Below, piece by piece: positions 26,084 to 34,473 of a stretch of 64,000 nucleotides of DNA. Location: the NCBI GenBank assembly GCA_002391235.1, contig DGRX01000003.1, forward strand, positions 1-64,000, written 5' to 3'. Below the pieces are notes generated by a model. It was not told the DNA's origin. It made no database searches and saw only the letters and a program-made list of their open reading frames with translations. The position numbers were made by a program, and so were the translations under genes. The stretch comes from Treponema sp. UBA4377 (lineage in GTDB: Bacteria; Spirochaetota; Spirochaetia; Treponematales; Treponemataceae). Positions within the stretch are counted from its first letter, which is position 1. Each line of letters begins with the position of its first letter.

Positions 26084-26956
26084 TTAGTAACCTGACGTCA
26101 TAAAGTTTGCGGTGACGGAATTTTCAAGGATGTCCGAGGCTGTTATCGTTATTGTGTTCACGCCGTGCGGCAAAAGGACGTGGCCCAAAAGCTCGTTTTC
26201 GTCGGAAGGATAGAAGCTCTCGCTTGTATAGTTTTTGTTTCCGACGATAAGGATTTTTCCGTCCTGCCATTTAAGGACTTCCTTGCTAATCTTTTCCAAT
26301 TCCGTTCCGTTTACGTAGACTTTCACCTTGTGCGGCGAAATATTCGCCTGGCGTTTTTTGTAAAGGGTGTACTGGCCGGCCGGAACGGAGCGCAAGGTGG
26401 CAAGGTTGTAGACGCGGCCAAATTGATTTTCGATTGTAATGCCGTCAAGGTAAATGCGCGACGGCTTTATCGAGCGAGGCATCAAAATAAGAGGGTTGAT
26501 GAAAGTCTTTGCCTTTGTGTCCGCGATTTGAAATTCCATAGAGCCGCTTTGAGCGCTTTCGTTCCAGGCGGAGTTTGATATGTCGCCCAATTCTTGTCCG
26601 GCTGTTACTTGAAACTTTTGCTGCAAGGAAAGCGCGCTGGCCGCGTCAAGGTTGGCGTAGACAGAAATCAAGTCGTCGTTGTGGCTTATGACCGCCGCGT
26701 TTCCCAGCGGAGACTCAAACCAATCTCCGTCGTTTTGATGCTCGGTGATTACGGCGATTATTTTACCGTTGTCGGCGGCAAGCGCTTTTTCGGCGTTGGG
26801 AAAAACGAGAGATGTGTTGAACTTGTTTTTTCTGTTGCGCGCGAATGACGGAACCATTTTTTCAGTGTCTAAATTCTTTACAGGCCAGCCAAAGGAAAAA
26901 ACGCTTTGTCCTAAAAGCGCTAGCGCGGCGGCCGAGCATAAAATCTTTTTTTTCAT
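26084..26956 (-). CDS. secreted LytM/M23-fold protein without zinc ligands
   Basis: A 290-residue protein with a signal peptide (MKKKILCSAAALALLGQSVFS) and a LytM-like domain opening FGWPVKNLDTEKMVPSFARNR. The core strands GKIIAVITEH, AVISHNDDLISVYANLD and GQELGDISNSAW copy the M23 fold. The first-motif HxxxD is absent and YAHL is YANL, so zinc binding is unlikely. The C-terminal 140 residues form a separate beta-rich domain (SRIYLDGITIENQFGRVYNL to HGVNTITITASDILENSVTANF). GGGAGGAAG before the ATG at 26956 fixes the start; the open frame continues upstream but lacks support. Probably a cell-wall binding or regulatory protein. Confidence 0.75.
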   Translation of the reverse strand: MKKKILCSAAALALLGQSVFSFGWPVKNLDTEKMVPSFARNRKNKFNTSLVFPNAEKALAADNGKIIAVITEHQNDGDWFESPLGNAAVISHNDDLISVYANLDAASALSLQQKFQVTAGQELGDISNSAWNESAQSGSMEFQIADTKAKTFINPLILMPRSIKPSRIYLDGITIENQFGRVYNLATLRSVPAGQYTLYKKRQANISPHKVKVYVNGTELEKISKEVLKWQDGKILIVGNKNYTSESFYPSDENELLGHVLLPHGVNTITITASDILENSVTANFMTSGY

Positions 26957-26969
26957 CGCTTCCTCCCAA

Positions 26970-28037
26970 TCAGCTTTTTGAAATTGACAGCCTTGAAATC
27001 TTGTTGTCTTTTCCAACATAAAGCGTGTTTCCGTTCGCCAAAATAAAGGCCGCGTCAGCTTCAAAAGAGAACTGCCCAACCTTTCTTGTCCAATCTTCCA
27101 ATATTGTGATTGTGTAATACTTTTGTTGGTAGCGGCTAAGGACAAAGACGCTTTTGTCCACAGGAGATTCCTGTATGTCCAGAATCGTTCCTGTTAGCGG
27201 GATGTGAATGGCCTTTGCCGTTTGCGTGTCTACGATTCCAAGCTCGTCAATCGAGTCAAAGTAAACATATCGGTCGTTTTTGCTAAAGTAGACTTTAGTT
27301 TGTCTTGTAAGGTTGACTTTTAGGAATTCATGGTAAATGATTTTCGTGTAGTTTCCCTCGTCGCGGTAAAGGACAAAGCGCTGCGGGTCAAGGCCTGAGA
27401 CGCAGGCGTAATGAATGCCGTCTTGGCTTATGTCCGCTCCGAGAATTATCGAAAAGTCGCTTCCGCCGGGAAACAATTCGTTTTTTTTCTTTCCGTATTG
27501 GTCAAAGACCGTAAGCTGGCCGTCAGCGTAGCCCGCGATACTTCCTTTTGGCGATGAGTTGAACGCCGTTATCGGAGCCGCGTATTCCCATTCCGCCTCT
27601 ACGCCTCCGCTTGTGTTGTTGACAAAGGCGAGCGATGAGCCGCCGGGAGCGAACATGAAAATTCTGTCTTCCTGAATGTATGGAAAGCCCGCCGTTTTTA
27701 TGGAGAATGCTTCGGTTCCGTTTGGCTTTTGAACCGATATGTTTTCGGCGTTCTCTGAGTAAAGCGCGAAAAAGTTTTGGGAAAAGGTCGCCTTGTATGG
27801 AATGTCCGCGATTGTAACGATTTTTCCGGAATGGGTGAAGTAGCCGCCCTTGGCTCCAAGCTTGAATGGCAGCAAGGCTTCTTGGGCCGCGCTTTCTGGA
27901 GTCTTTAATATGTCGCAAGTCCATTCGGGACGCAAATGCAATTCTGTTTGCAGGGGAGTGTAGCTTAGGAAAAAATACGCCAAGGCAATCGTCAGGCAGG
28001 CCAGGCATTGAAGCAAGTGTTTGTTTCGGGCTTTCAT
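26970..28037 (-). CDS. membrane-anchored or secreted beta-propeller-like protein
   Basis: A 355-residue protein with one N-terminal hydrophobic helix (LLQCLACLTIALAYFFLSYT), either an uncleaved anchor or a signal peptide. After it come repeated short strands such as SIAGYADGQLTVFDQYGKK, YVYFDSIDELGIVDTQTAKA and KSVFVLSRYQQKYYTITIL, which suggest WD40- or PQQ-like propeller blades facing the periplasm. No catalytic motif is seen. First gene of the minus-strand operon and 13 bases before the LytM-like gene, so a shared cell-wall role is plausible. I do not recognise a named family. Confidence 0.65.
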   Translation of the reverse strand: MKARNKHLLQCLACLTIALAYFFLSYTPLQTELHLRPEWTCDILKTPESAAQEALLPFKLGAKGGYFTHSGKIVTIADIPYKATFSQNFFALYSENAENISVQKPNGTEAFSIKTAGFPYIQEDRIFMFAPGGSSLAFVNNTSGGVEAEWEYAAPITAFNSSPKGSIAGYADGQLTVFDQYGKKKNELFPGGSDFSIILGADISQDGIHYACVSGLDPQRFVLYRDEGNYTKIIYHEFLKVNLTRQTKVYFSKNDRYVYFDSIDELGIVDTQTAKAIHIPLTGTILDIQESPVDKSVFVLSRYQQKYYTITILEDWTRKVGQFSFEADAAFILANGNTLYVGKDNKISRLSISKS

Positions 28038-28045
28038 ATTTCTTC

Positions 28046-28074
28046 ATTATAAAGAAAATAATGAATGGGCGCAA
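28046..28074 (-). promoter_or_regulatory. promoter of the propeller/LytM/phosphohexomutase operon, leaderless layout
   Basis: On the minus strand: TTGCGC (28074-28069), 17 bases, TATAAT (28051-28046). The ATG at 28037 begins 9 bases past the box, leaving about two leader bases. Back-to-back with the promoter at 28078, with only three bases between the two -35 boxes. Confidence 0.65.
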
Positions 28075-28077
28075 GTG

Positions 28078-28106
28078 TTGATTTTAATCATAATCTTTGA
28101 TATAAT
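28078..28106 (+). promoter_or_regulatory. promoter of the outer-membrane protein cluster
   Basis: TTGATT (28078-28083), 17 bases, TATAAT (28101-28106) preceded by TG at 28098-28099. Transcription should start near 28113. Confidence 0.7.
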
Positions 28107-28133
28107 TTTTTCACTATTTTTATGGGTTTTTTA

Positions 28134-29846
28134 ATGAAGTTTAAGAAGTTTTTTACGGTTTTCGCGCTTTTTGCGGCGTTTGCGTCCTCTTCGTTTTCCG
28201 CGACAAGACGAGGCTCGGACTTGGTTCCCAGCGGCCATTGGGTTTACGACGCGCTTGCCCAAATTGAAATTGATTTTGGCAGGTGGAATTTCGTCGACCA
28301 CACTCCGCTCACAATAATGGAGCTTAGGGGCATTCTTGAAGAAATACCTTGCGAAAAGCTTTCAAAGCCGGCGCAAGAGCAGTACCATCGCGTCCAGGAA
28401 TATTTCAGCCAGTTTGACTTTTCGCTTGACGCGGGAATCTTTTCGCTCGGCGTAGAGCCAAAGCTTAACGTGGAAGGCTACGCCAAAAGCAACTCCAACT
28501 TAAAATGGCTATACAATTACCACGAACGCTCGCGCTTGGCCGAGATGCCGATCCGCATAACCGTAAGCGACTACCTTACTGTATTTATGGGCCTTGCGGT
28601 TGGACAAAGGCGTTCCTACATGCTGAAAAACGACAACTACGTAAACCATATATTTATCGAAGACGCTTTTGACCCAAACCTTACTCACATGACATACCTT
28701 TCGTCGGGCTATAGATGGGACAACGGCGTTGGCGTGAACCTCAACTTTGGAATGGGCCGCCACAACTACGGCCGCGCCTCTTTGGGAAGCGCTATCCAAA
28801 GCGATTGGCTGACCGATCTTCCTTACGGAACTCTTAGGCTTTATTCGCCGATTTTCACCTACGCATTCAACGTCCAGCAGCTCAATCCCAAAGAGACGAT
28901 GTACAACCACGAGATTGACTTTAGGCTTTGGAGGCGCTTCACCTTTGGCTTTTTGGAAGGCGGCGCGGCCTACGATGTCTTTGACATGAAGTTTTTGAAT
29001 CCATTCGGCATTTTCCACGCCTACGAGCTGAACAACCAGTACGACTGGATTTCATACATGGGCGTGAAGTTCAATTACGTTCCATGCAAAAACTTGCGCC
29101 TTTACGCCTTGATTTCAAAGACAGAGCACCAAATGTTCACGGAGCAGACTTCAGGAGCGGGAGCCTTGCCCGAAGGCCGAGGCTTGCAGGGCGGAGTTGA
29201 CTTGCAGTTTCCTGTGGCGGACGGCTTCCTTAAATTCAATTTGGAAGGCTATTACGCCTCGCCCTATTTGTGGATAAAGCAAAGCCCCAACTGGTCTTTG
29301 GTCTCGGCCAAGGGGGACAGCAACGGCCCCGACTACGAATGGATCGGAAGCCCTGTCGGCCCCGACTCAATCGCCGGAAAGATATCCGTCGGCTACGAAA
29401 AGCCCGGCTCTTGGTCGCTTGACTTGAACTATGTTTTCGCCGCTCGGGGAGAGTTCGCCTCGGACGGCATTTTTACAAAACACGGCTGGATAAACGGACA
29501 AACCGCCGAAAGGCGCTACGAGACAAAATGGATTTACGTTGACAACGACAAGTATAAGTACGGAAGGACTTATTCAAGCCCGCACGGAACCGCCGAGTAC
29601 GTCAACATAATTTACGCAAAGGCCTCGTGGTCGCCGCTTAAATGGCTAACCCTTGTGGGCCAGCCAGCCTACATCTTTGTCTTTAACCACAACCACGAGT
29701 CTGGAAATTTCCAGCAGGGCTTTGAGATGGCGCTTTCTTGCAGAATCGATTTTTGCCGCATGCTTAAAAAGCCTGTCAACTTTGACTTTTTGCTAAAGGA
29801 CAAACACGACAAAGAGGCGGCCGCGCGGCCGGCGGAGGCTCAATGA
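28134..29846 (+). CDS. outer-membrane beta-barrel protein (Wzi-like), paralogue 1
   Basis: About 570 residues with a signal peptide (MKFKKFFTVFALFAAFASSSFSA). The mature start, VPSGHWVYDALAQIEIDFG, and the later segment resemble capsule-assembly Wzi-like proteins. Most of the protein is alternating polar/aromatic strands, as expected for a large barrel (for example GFLKFNLEGYYASPYLWIKQ). It shares this plan with the next gene: HWxYD, EPxLNxEGYxK, NFNLEGYYAxPYL, SPNWS and GPDS/T motifs occur in order in both. The start is uncertain: 28134 gives the better signal peptide, 28122 adds MGFL; neither has a good ribosome site. Function unknown; surface polysaccharide attachment is only a family-level suggestion. 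Confidence 0.7.
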   Translation: MKFKKFFTVFALFAAFASSSFSATRRGSDLVPSGHWVYDALAQIEIDFGRWNFVDHTPLTIMELRGILEEIPCEKLSKPAQEQYHRVQEYFSQFDFSLDAGIFSLGVEPKLNVEGYAKSNSNLKWLYNYHERSRLAEMPIRITVSDYLTVFMGLAVGQRRSYMLKNDNYVNHIFIEDAFDPNLTHMTYLSSGYRWDNGVGVNLNFGMGRHNYGRASLGSAIQSDWLTDLPYGTLRLYSPIFTYAFNVQQLNPKETMYNHEIDFRLWRRFTFGFLEGGAAYDVFDMKFLNPFGIFHAYELNNQYDWISYMGVKFNYVPCKNLRLYALISKTEHQMFTEQTSGAGALPEGRGLQGGVDLQFPVADGFLKFNLEGYYASPYLWIKQSPNWSLVSAKGDSNGPDYEWIGSPVGPDSIAGKISVGYEKPGSWSLDLNYVFAARGEFASDGIFTKHGWINGQTAERRYETKWIYVDNDKYKYGRTYSSPHGTAEYVNIIYAKASWSPLKWLTLVGQPAYIFVFNHNHESGNFQQGFEMALSCRIDFCRMLKKPVNFDFLLKDKHDKEAAARPAEAQ

Positions 29847-31588
29847 AATCGCGCCGCTTTTTCTTTGCAGCCGTTGTATTTTTTTCTTTCGCGGCTTTTG
29901 CCCAAAAGCCTGGACGGAGCGGCCAGACTCTTCTAAAGAGCCGGCATTGGATTTACGATTCCCTGCAGATTTTGGAGCAGGAATGCGGCCTTGTCCAGTT
30001 TTCAGACCAGTCGCCGATAAGCTTGAATCAAGTCAAGGCGATGCTTGGCGAGATCGACTATGACGCTTTGAGCGAGGCCGGAAAAGTCCACTACGACAAC
30101 ATCGCGGAATACATGAATGACAGCTCTTGCTCCGTCAACGCTTCTATATTGCAAGTAAGGGCCGAGCCGGCGCTCAACCTGGAAGGCTATGTAAAGACGA
30201 ACAAAAACGTTCGCTGGTTTTACGACCGTTTTGAAAAGCGTCATTTTCTTGAAGCGCCGGTTACGATCGGCGTCGGCGACTACGCGGCTTTTTACGCGGA
30301 CATTTTTGCCGGAATCAACAAGAGCGCGGCCAACGACAGCGACACTTACTTCAACGTTCCCTACAATCCCAAAAATTTTGACGTAAACTTTCCGCATGAC
30401 GCCTACGGTTCCGTCGGCTACGCTTTTACCGACACTGTTGGCTTTAACGTCCGCGTGACCAACATGAGCCAGTCTTTTGGCCGCGCGGAGACCGGCTCCG
30501 TCATTCAGGCCGAGTATTTGACCGACGCGACGAGCGCGGCTCTTACGCTTTACTCGCCGATCGCGCAGTACACAGGCTCGATAACCCAGTACAACAACCG
30601 CCGCTACCTTTACGCGCACAAGGTTGACGCCCGCATCGGAAAGAAAGTCCAGCTTTCATTTATGGAAGCCGCGCTGCCGTACGGCGGGATGGACTTGCGC
30701 TTTTTCAATCCGATGATGTTCCTCCACAACTACGCGTCATGGCTTGACTACGAGGCGGAGGGCAGTGACGTCGGAAGCTTCTTTGGAATCAAGGCGAACA
30801 TCGCGCCGGTAAAGCATTTGCGCGTCTTTGCCTTGTGGTCGATGACCCAGTTCCAGCTTCCGGTTGAGCTTAGCGAGGACAACACCGACAAGGACAACTA
30901 CGTTCCAAACGCGATGGGCGTTCAGCTTGGGCTTGAGTCCTACATTCCTTTGCAAAAAGGCCACCTTCACTTTAATTTGGAAGGCTATTACGCGCAGCCG
31001 TACTTGTACATAAACTCCAGCCCCAACTGGTCTTTTGTCCGAACGTCGTCCGAAAGCAATTCCGGCTCAAAGGACTTTTACGATTGGATAGGAACGCGTT
31101 ACGGCCCTGACACGGTGGCCGCAAGCTTTCACGCCTCCTACGAAGTTCCAAAAAAATGGTCGGCCGGATTTAAGTATCTTTTCTTGGCGCGCGGAGAATT
31201 TTCCGAGCCTGGAATATTTTCCAAAATCGGCTGGGGGCCAAGAATTCTTGACATTGAAGATGACAAGCTAAAATCTTGGGTTTATCCCTATACCGGTGAC
31301 AACAAGCACGGGAATTTGAACGACAACCCGAAATACAAGAACGGCCGCAATCTTGCCGCTCCGACTGGAACGCCTGAGTTTGTCAACGTTCTTACCTTTT
31401 ACGGAAGCTACAGCCTTAACGAATGGCTTGACTTCATGACGCAGCCTTCGTTCGCCGTGATTTTGAATTCCGGACACGAAAAAGGAAAGACGGAATTTTC
31501 CTTTGAGTTTGTCCTTGGAGCGAGAATAAAGTTCACAAAGATAAAAAAAAGCCTAGCTGACAAAAAGGAGACTTTGAAAAATGAATAA
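29843..31588 (+). CDS. outer-membrane beta-barrel protein (Wzi-like), paralogue 2
   Basis: 581 residues with a signal peptide (MKSRRFFFAAVVFFSFAAFA). Clearly paralogous to the gene before it, with matching motifs SRHWIYDSLQILEQECG, EPALNLEGYVKTNKNVRW, FNLEGYYAQPYLYINSSPNWS and RYGPDTVAASFHASYE. Its ATG overlaps the previous stop by four bases (ATGA), so the two are translated together and may form a pair in the outer membrane. The differences are spread evenly, so the duplication is old. Confidence 0.75.
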   Translation: MKSRRFFFAAVVFFSFAAFAQKPGRSGQTLLKSRHWIYDSLQILEQECGLVQFSDQSPISLNQVKAMLGEIDYDALSEAGKVHYDNIAEYMNDSSCSVNASILQVRAEPALNLEGYVKTNKNVRWFYDRFEKRHFLEAPVTIGVGDYAAFYADIFAGINKSAANDSDTYFNVPYNPKNFDVNFPHDAYGSVGYAFTDTVGFNVRVTNMSQSFGRAETGSVIQAEYLTDATSAALTLYSPIAQYTGSITQYNNRRYLYAHKVDARIGKKVQLSFMEAALPYGGMDLRFFNPMMFLHNYASWLDYEAEGSDVGSFFGIKANIAPVKHLRVFALWSMTQFQLPVELSEDNTDKDNYVPNAMGVQLGLESYIPLQKGHLHFNLEGYYAQPYLYINSSPNWSFVRTSSESNSGSKDFYDWIGTRYGPDTVAASFHASYEVPKKWSAGFKYLFLARGEFSEPGIFSKIGWGPRILDIEDDKLKSWVYPYTGDNKHGNLNDNPKYKNGRNLAAPTGTPEFVNVLTFYGSYSLNEWLDFMTQPSFAVILNSGHEKGKTEFSFEFVLGARIKFTKIKKSLADKKETLKNE

Positions 31589-33314
31589 AAAAATATTCGC
31601 GCTCGCCGCCGCGCTTTTTATAGGAGCGGCTGCTTTTTCGCAAGTGACCATCGACCCCAACCTTGACTTTTACGAAAGCGCCCGCCAATGGCAAGTCAAG
31701 GGCTATGTGGGCTTTTTGCCGCAAATCAGCCCTTATCCGGCCAGCGTGATAAAAGAAATTCTTGACGCGGCGATCGAAAAGGGAACGGATGCCGACGCGG
31801 AGACCGCAAAATACTATTATGAAAAATATTTTGGAAAAGCCTGGCATGTCGGCTTAGAGGTCGGCGCGAGCCTTAAGGCCTCTGACAAGGGCTCGGATAA
31901 ATTGACAAAATTCGTTTTTGCCGAACCTTCTGTTTTTGGAGACGTTTTGTTCAAGGATTGGATCGCCTTGGGCTACAACCTTGGCCTTAACTTGCACAAC
32001 AAGTCAACAGAGTCTTCCGAAATTTTAAGGGCTTTCCAAAACGAGCCCTTGAACACTTGGGGCGACGCCGCCACTTTTGGCCCGCTTGACGGAAACTGGG
32101 ACATGGAAGCCGGACTTAATTTAGGAAACGCGACGATCAGCGGAATCGCCGGCGCGAACAGAATCGGCTTTTCAAACATCTTTGGCCACGACAATATAAT
32201 CGTAAATCCGCTTTCTTGCCACATGAACAATCTTTTGGTCAACTACGCGGCCGAAAAATGGCAGTACTCGCAAACGATTTCGGCCATAGCCGCGTCAAAC
32301 GCCAAGGGCGAAAACACCGCCAATAAATTCTTGGCCTTCCACTCTGTCCGCTTCACTCCGATAAAGCAGCTTTCCATCACTTACTTTGAGGCTGGCATTG
32401 TGGGCGGCCGCTTTGACCCCAGTTACTTGATTCCCGCTCCTTACATTCTTCTACAGGGAATGTTCGACGCGGGCGACAACGACATTTACGGCTTGCAGTT
32501 TGAGTACAGGCCTTTTGACCGCTTTGAAGCCGCGCTCGCCTTTGCGGTGGACGACATAAGCATTGACGATTGGGCCAAGGGAAACTTTGACTCAAAATTC
32601 AAGGCGGCCTTGCAGACTGGCGCCATCTACACGCCGGCCGCCGACTTTTGCAAAAAAATCGCCTTGGACTACACTTTGGTTTTGCCTTACATGTACTCCC
32701 ATTGGCTAAGCTCTCCCGACAAGGATTTAGGCCCGATTGCCGCCGATAGATTCAACTATTCAAACTACACAAACCACGGCGTTTCAATCGGCTCCAACTT
32801 AAGGCCCAATTCCGACCGCATTCATTTTGAAATTGCCTTTGAGCCGGTCAGGCGCCTTAAGCTTAATCTTGCCACCGACTTTATCCGCCACGCCAACGAA
32901 ACTGAAAGCTGGAATAACGCCGAGGTAAAAAGACATTGCGATAAATTTTCGGCGCACGACAATACCGGCGGAGCGGGAACTGATCCTTATCCAAAGTCTG
33001 TTCAGGAGCGAATGACTTTCTTGAGCCAAGAACACAAGATGTATGTCTTCCAATTTGGACTAAAAGCGTCTTGGGAAGCCTTTAGAAAGCGCTACGGAAC
33101 GTTGACGTTGAACTTGGGCTACACCTTTGAGTTCATTTACAACAAGGGCGCCGACGCTCCGATTTATTACGGAAGCGGAGCCGAAGCGATCAAAGCCGCT
33201 TCGACCGAAGCCGACCGCGACGCCGCGATTTCCGCCGCTAAAAAAGCGTGGGTTGATCAATTGCATAACGAGATCAATAATTACATTACGATTTCGGCAA
33301 AATACAGCTACTAG
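31581..33314 (+). CDS. outer-membrane beta-barrel protein, third in the cluster
   Basis: 577 residues with a signal peptide (MNKKIFALAAALFIGAAAFS) and a strand-rich body ending in aromatic LHNEINNYITISAKYSY, the usual barrel-closing type of C-terminus. It lacks the HWxYD opening of its two neighbours, starting instead TIDPNLDFYESARQWQVKGYVGFLPQISPYP, so it is a more distant relative or a different barrel family. An eight-base overlap with the preceding gene and AAGGAG within that gene's end support coupled translation. Function unknown. Confidence 0.7.
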   Translation: MNKKIFALAAALFIGAAAFSQVTIDPNLDFYESARQWQVKGYVGFLPQISPYPASVIKEILDAAIEKGTDADAETAKYYYEKYFGKAWHVGLEVGASLKASDKGSDKLTKFVFAEPSVFGDVLFKDWIALGYNLGLNLHNKSTESSEILRAFQNEPLNTWGDAATFGPLDGNWDMEAGLNLGNATISGIAGANRIGFSNIFGHDNIIVNPLSCHMNNLLVNYAAEKWQYSQTISAIAASNAKGENTANKFLAFHSVRFTPIKQLSITYFEAGIVGGRFDPSYLIPAPYILLQGMFDAGDNDIYGLQFEYRPFDRFEAALAFAVDDISIDDWAKGNFDSKFKAALQTGAIYTPAADFCKKIALDYTLVLPYMYSHWLSSPDKDLGPIAADRFNYSNYTNHGVSIGSNLRPNSDRIHFEIAFEPVRRLKLNLATDFIRHANETESWNNAEVKRHCDKFSAHDNTGGAGTDPYPKSVQERMTFLSQEHKMYVFQFGLKASWEAFRKRYGTLTLNLGYTFEFIYNKGADAPIYYGSGAEAIKAASTEADRDAAISAAKKAWVDQLHNEINNYITISAKYSY

Positions 33315-33330
33315 CTTTTAGGAGAGCCTC

Positions 33331-34473
33331 ATGGCCAAACGCAAATTTTTATTCTTATACTTGACTACTGGAGCGGGGCATATTTCGACCGCTCGCGTTT
33401 TAAAAGAGCAGATTCTCAAACAAAATCCCGACGCGGAAGTCGTAATGGTGAACGGCTTTGACAAGGCCAACATTTTAGGAAAAGTCGGCTTTGAGCTCCT
33501 TTACTTTTGGGCCACAAATTTTTTTCACGGCCTTTTTCCGTTGATTTACGACATTAGCCAGCGCAGGTTTTTCGTCACCTTGGTGAGCAAGCTGATGCGC
33601 TTTCACACCGTTCACTACTTAAAGAAAGTCTTTAAGCGCGAGCAGCCCACCGACATAGTTTCGTTCCACTTCGCTCTTTCGCCTTTCGCAAAGTCGGCCG
33701 TCATTCGCTTGCATAAAAAGGTGAACATTACCGTAATGGTCACAGACCCCTTTACTGTTCCCAACGCTTGGTTCTGGGACAGAAGCTTGGACTATCTTGT
33801 TTATTCGGAAGAGGCAAAGCAAACGGGAATCGCGCAAAAAGTTCCAGCGGAACAAATCACCGTCGTTCCCTTTGTGATGAACCCGAAATTCCAAGAGCCC
33901 TTTGACTCCAAGGACATTTTGGCCTTGCGAAAAAAGCGCGGCTTTGATCAAAACAAAAAGACTGTTCTTTTGGTTGGCGGAGGCGACGGACTTCCGGGCG
34001 CGGTGGACATCGTGAACAAATGCGTCTTGCGAAAAGCGCGATTTTCTATTGCCGTCGTTTGCGGAAAGGACATGGGAAAGTACGCTTACTTGGAAAGCCT
34101 CAAGCGCCTGTACCCAAAATTGGACCTTCACGTTTACGGCTTTGTGAATTACCTTGACGAGTTGATAAAGCTTTCCGACTGCGTTGTGATGAAAGCCGGC
34201 CCGGCGACTTTGCTGGAGGCGCTTTCGTGCAGAAAGCCCATAATCATTTCCCGCTACATCCACAACCAAGAGTTGGGCAACATGCGCTTTGCGGTTCAAA
34301 ACAAGGTGGGCTGGTTCATACAAAAGCCGGCCAAAATCTATGACAAAATCGAAGAGATTTTTGAAGACAATGATTTTGACAGCCGCATGGCCAAGAATTT
34401 CGACGCGCTTAAGATTGACGCCGACTCAAGCAAGATAGCCAAGCTTTTGCTTGACAAAGGGGCGCTCAATTAA
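33331..34473 (+). CDS. MGDG-synthase-type glycosyltransferase
   Basis: A 380-residue GT28-fold enzyme of the monogalactosyldiacylglycerol synthase / processive diacylglycerol glucosyltransferase group. The N-terminal acceptor domain opens LYLTTGAGHISTARVL, with the glycine loop GAGH. The C-terminal nucleotide-sugar domain shows TVLLVGGGDGLPG, YGFVNYLDELIKLSDCVVMKAGPATLLEAL and QELGNMRF. It is expected to add sugar to diacylglycerol in the inner membrane. Treponemal membranes are known to contain glycosyl-diacylglycerol. AGGAG before the ATG and 16 bases to the upstream barrel gene make it the last gene of the outer-membrane cluster. Its TAA stop shares bases with the convergent thiI stop. Confidence 0.85.
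   Translation: MAKRKFLFLYLTTGAGHISTARVLKEQILKQNPDAEVVMVNGFDKANILGKVGFELLYFWATNFFHGLFPLIYDISQRRFFVTLVSKLMRFHTVHYLKKVFKREQPTDIVSFHFALSPFAKSAVIRLHKKVNITVMVTDPFTVPNAWFWDRSLDYLVYSEEAKQTGIAQKVPAEQITVVPFVMNPKFQEPFDSKDILALRKKRGFDQNKKTVLLVGGGDGLPGAVDIVNKCVLRKARFSIAVVCGKDMGKYAYLESLKRLYPKLDLHVYGFVNYLDELIKLSDCVVMKAGPATLLEALSCRKPIIISRYIHNQELGNMRFAVQNKVGWFIQKPAKIYDKIEEIFEDNDFDSRMAKNFDALKIDADSSKIAKLLLDKGALN

Noticed and set aside
30002..30619. Minus-strand open frame of 205 codons within the second barrel gene
   Set aside because: Opposite a signal-peptide protein with a clear paralogue; no ribosome site and unusual composition.
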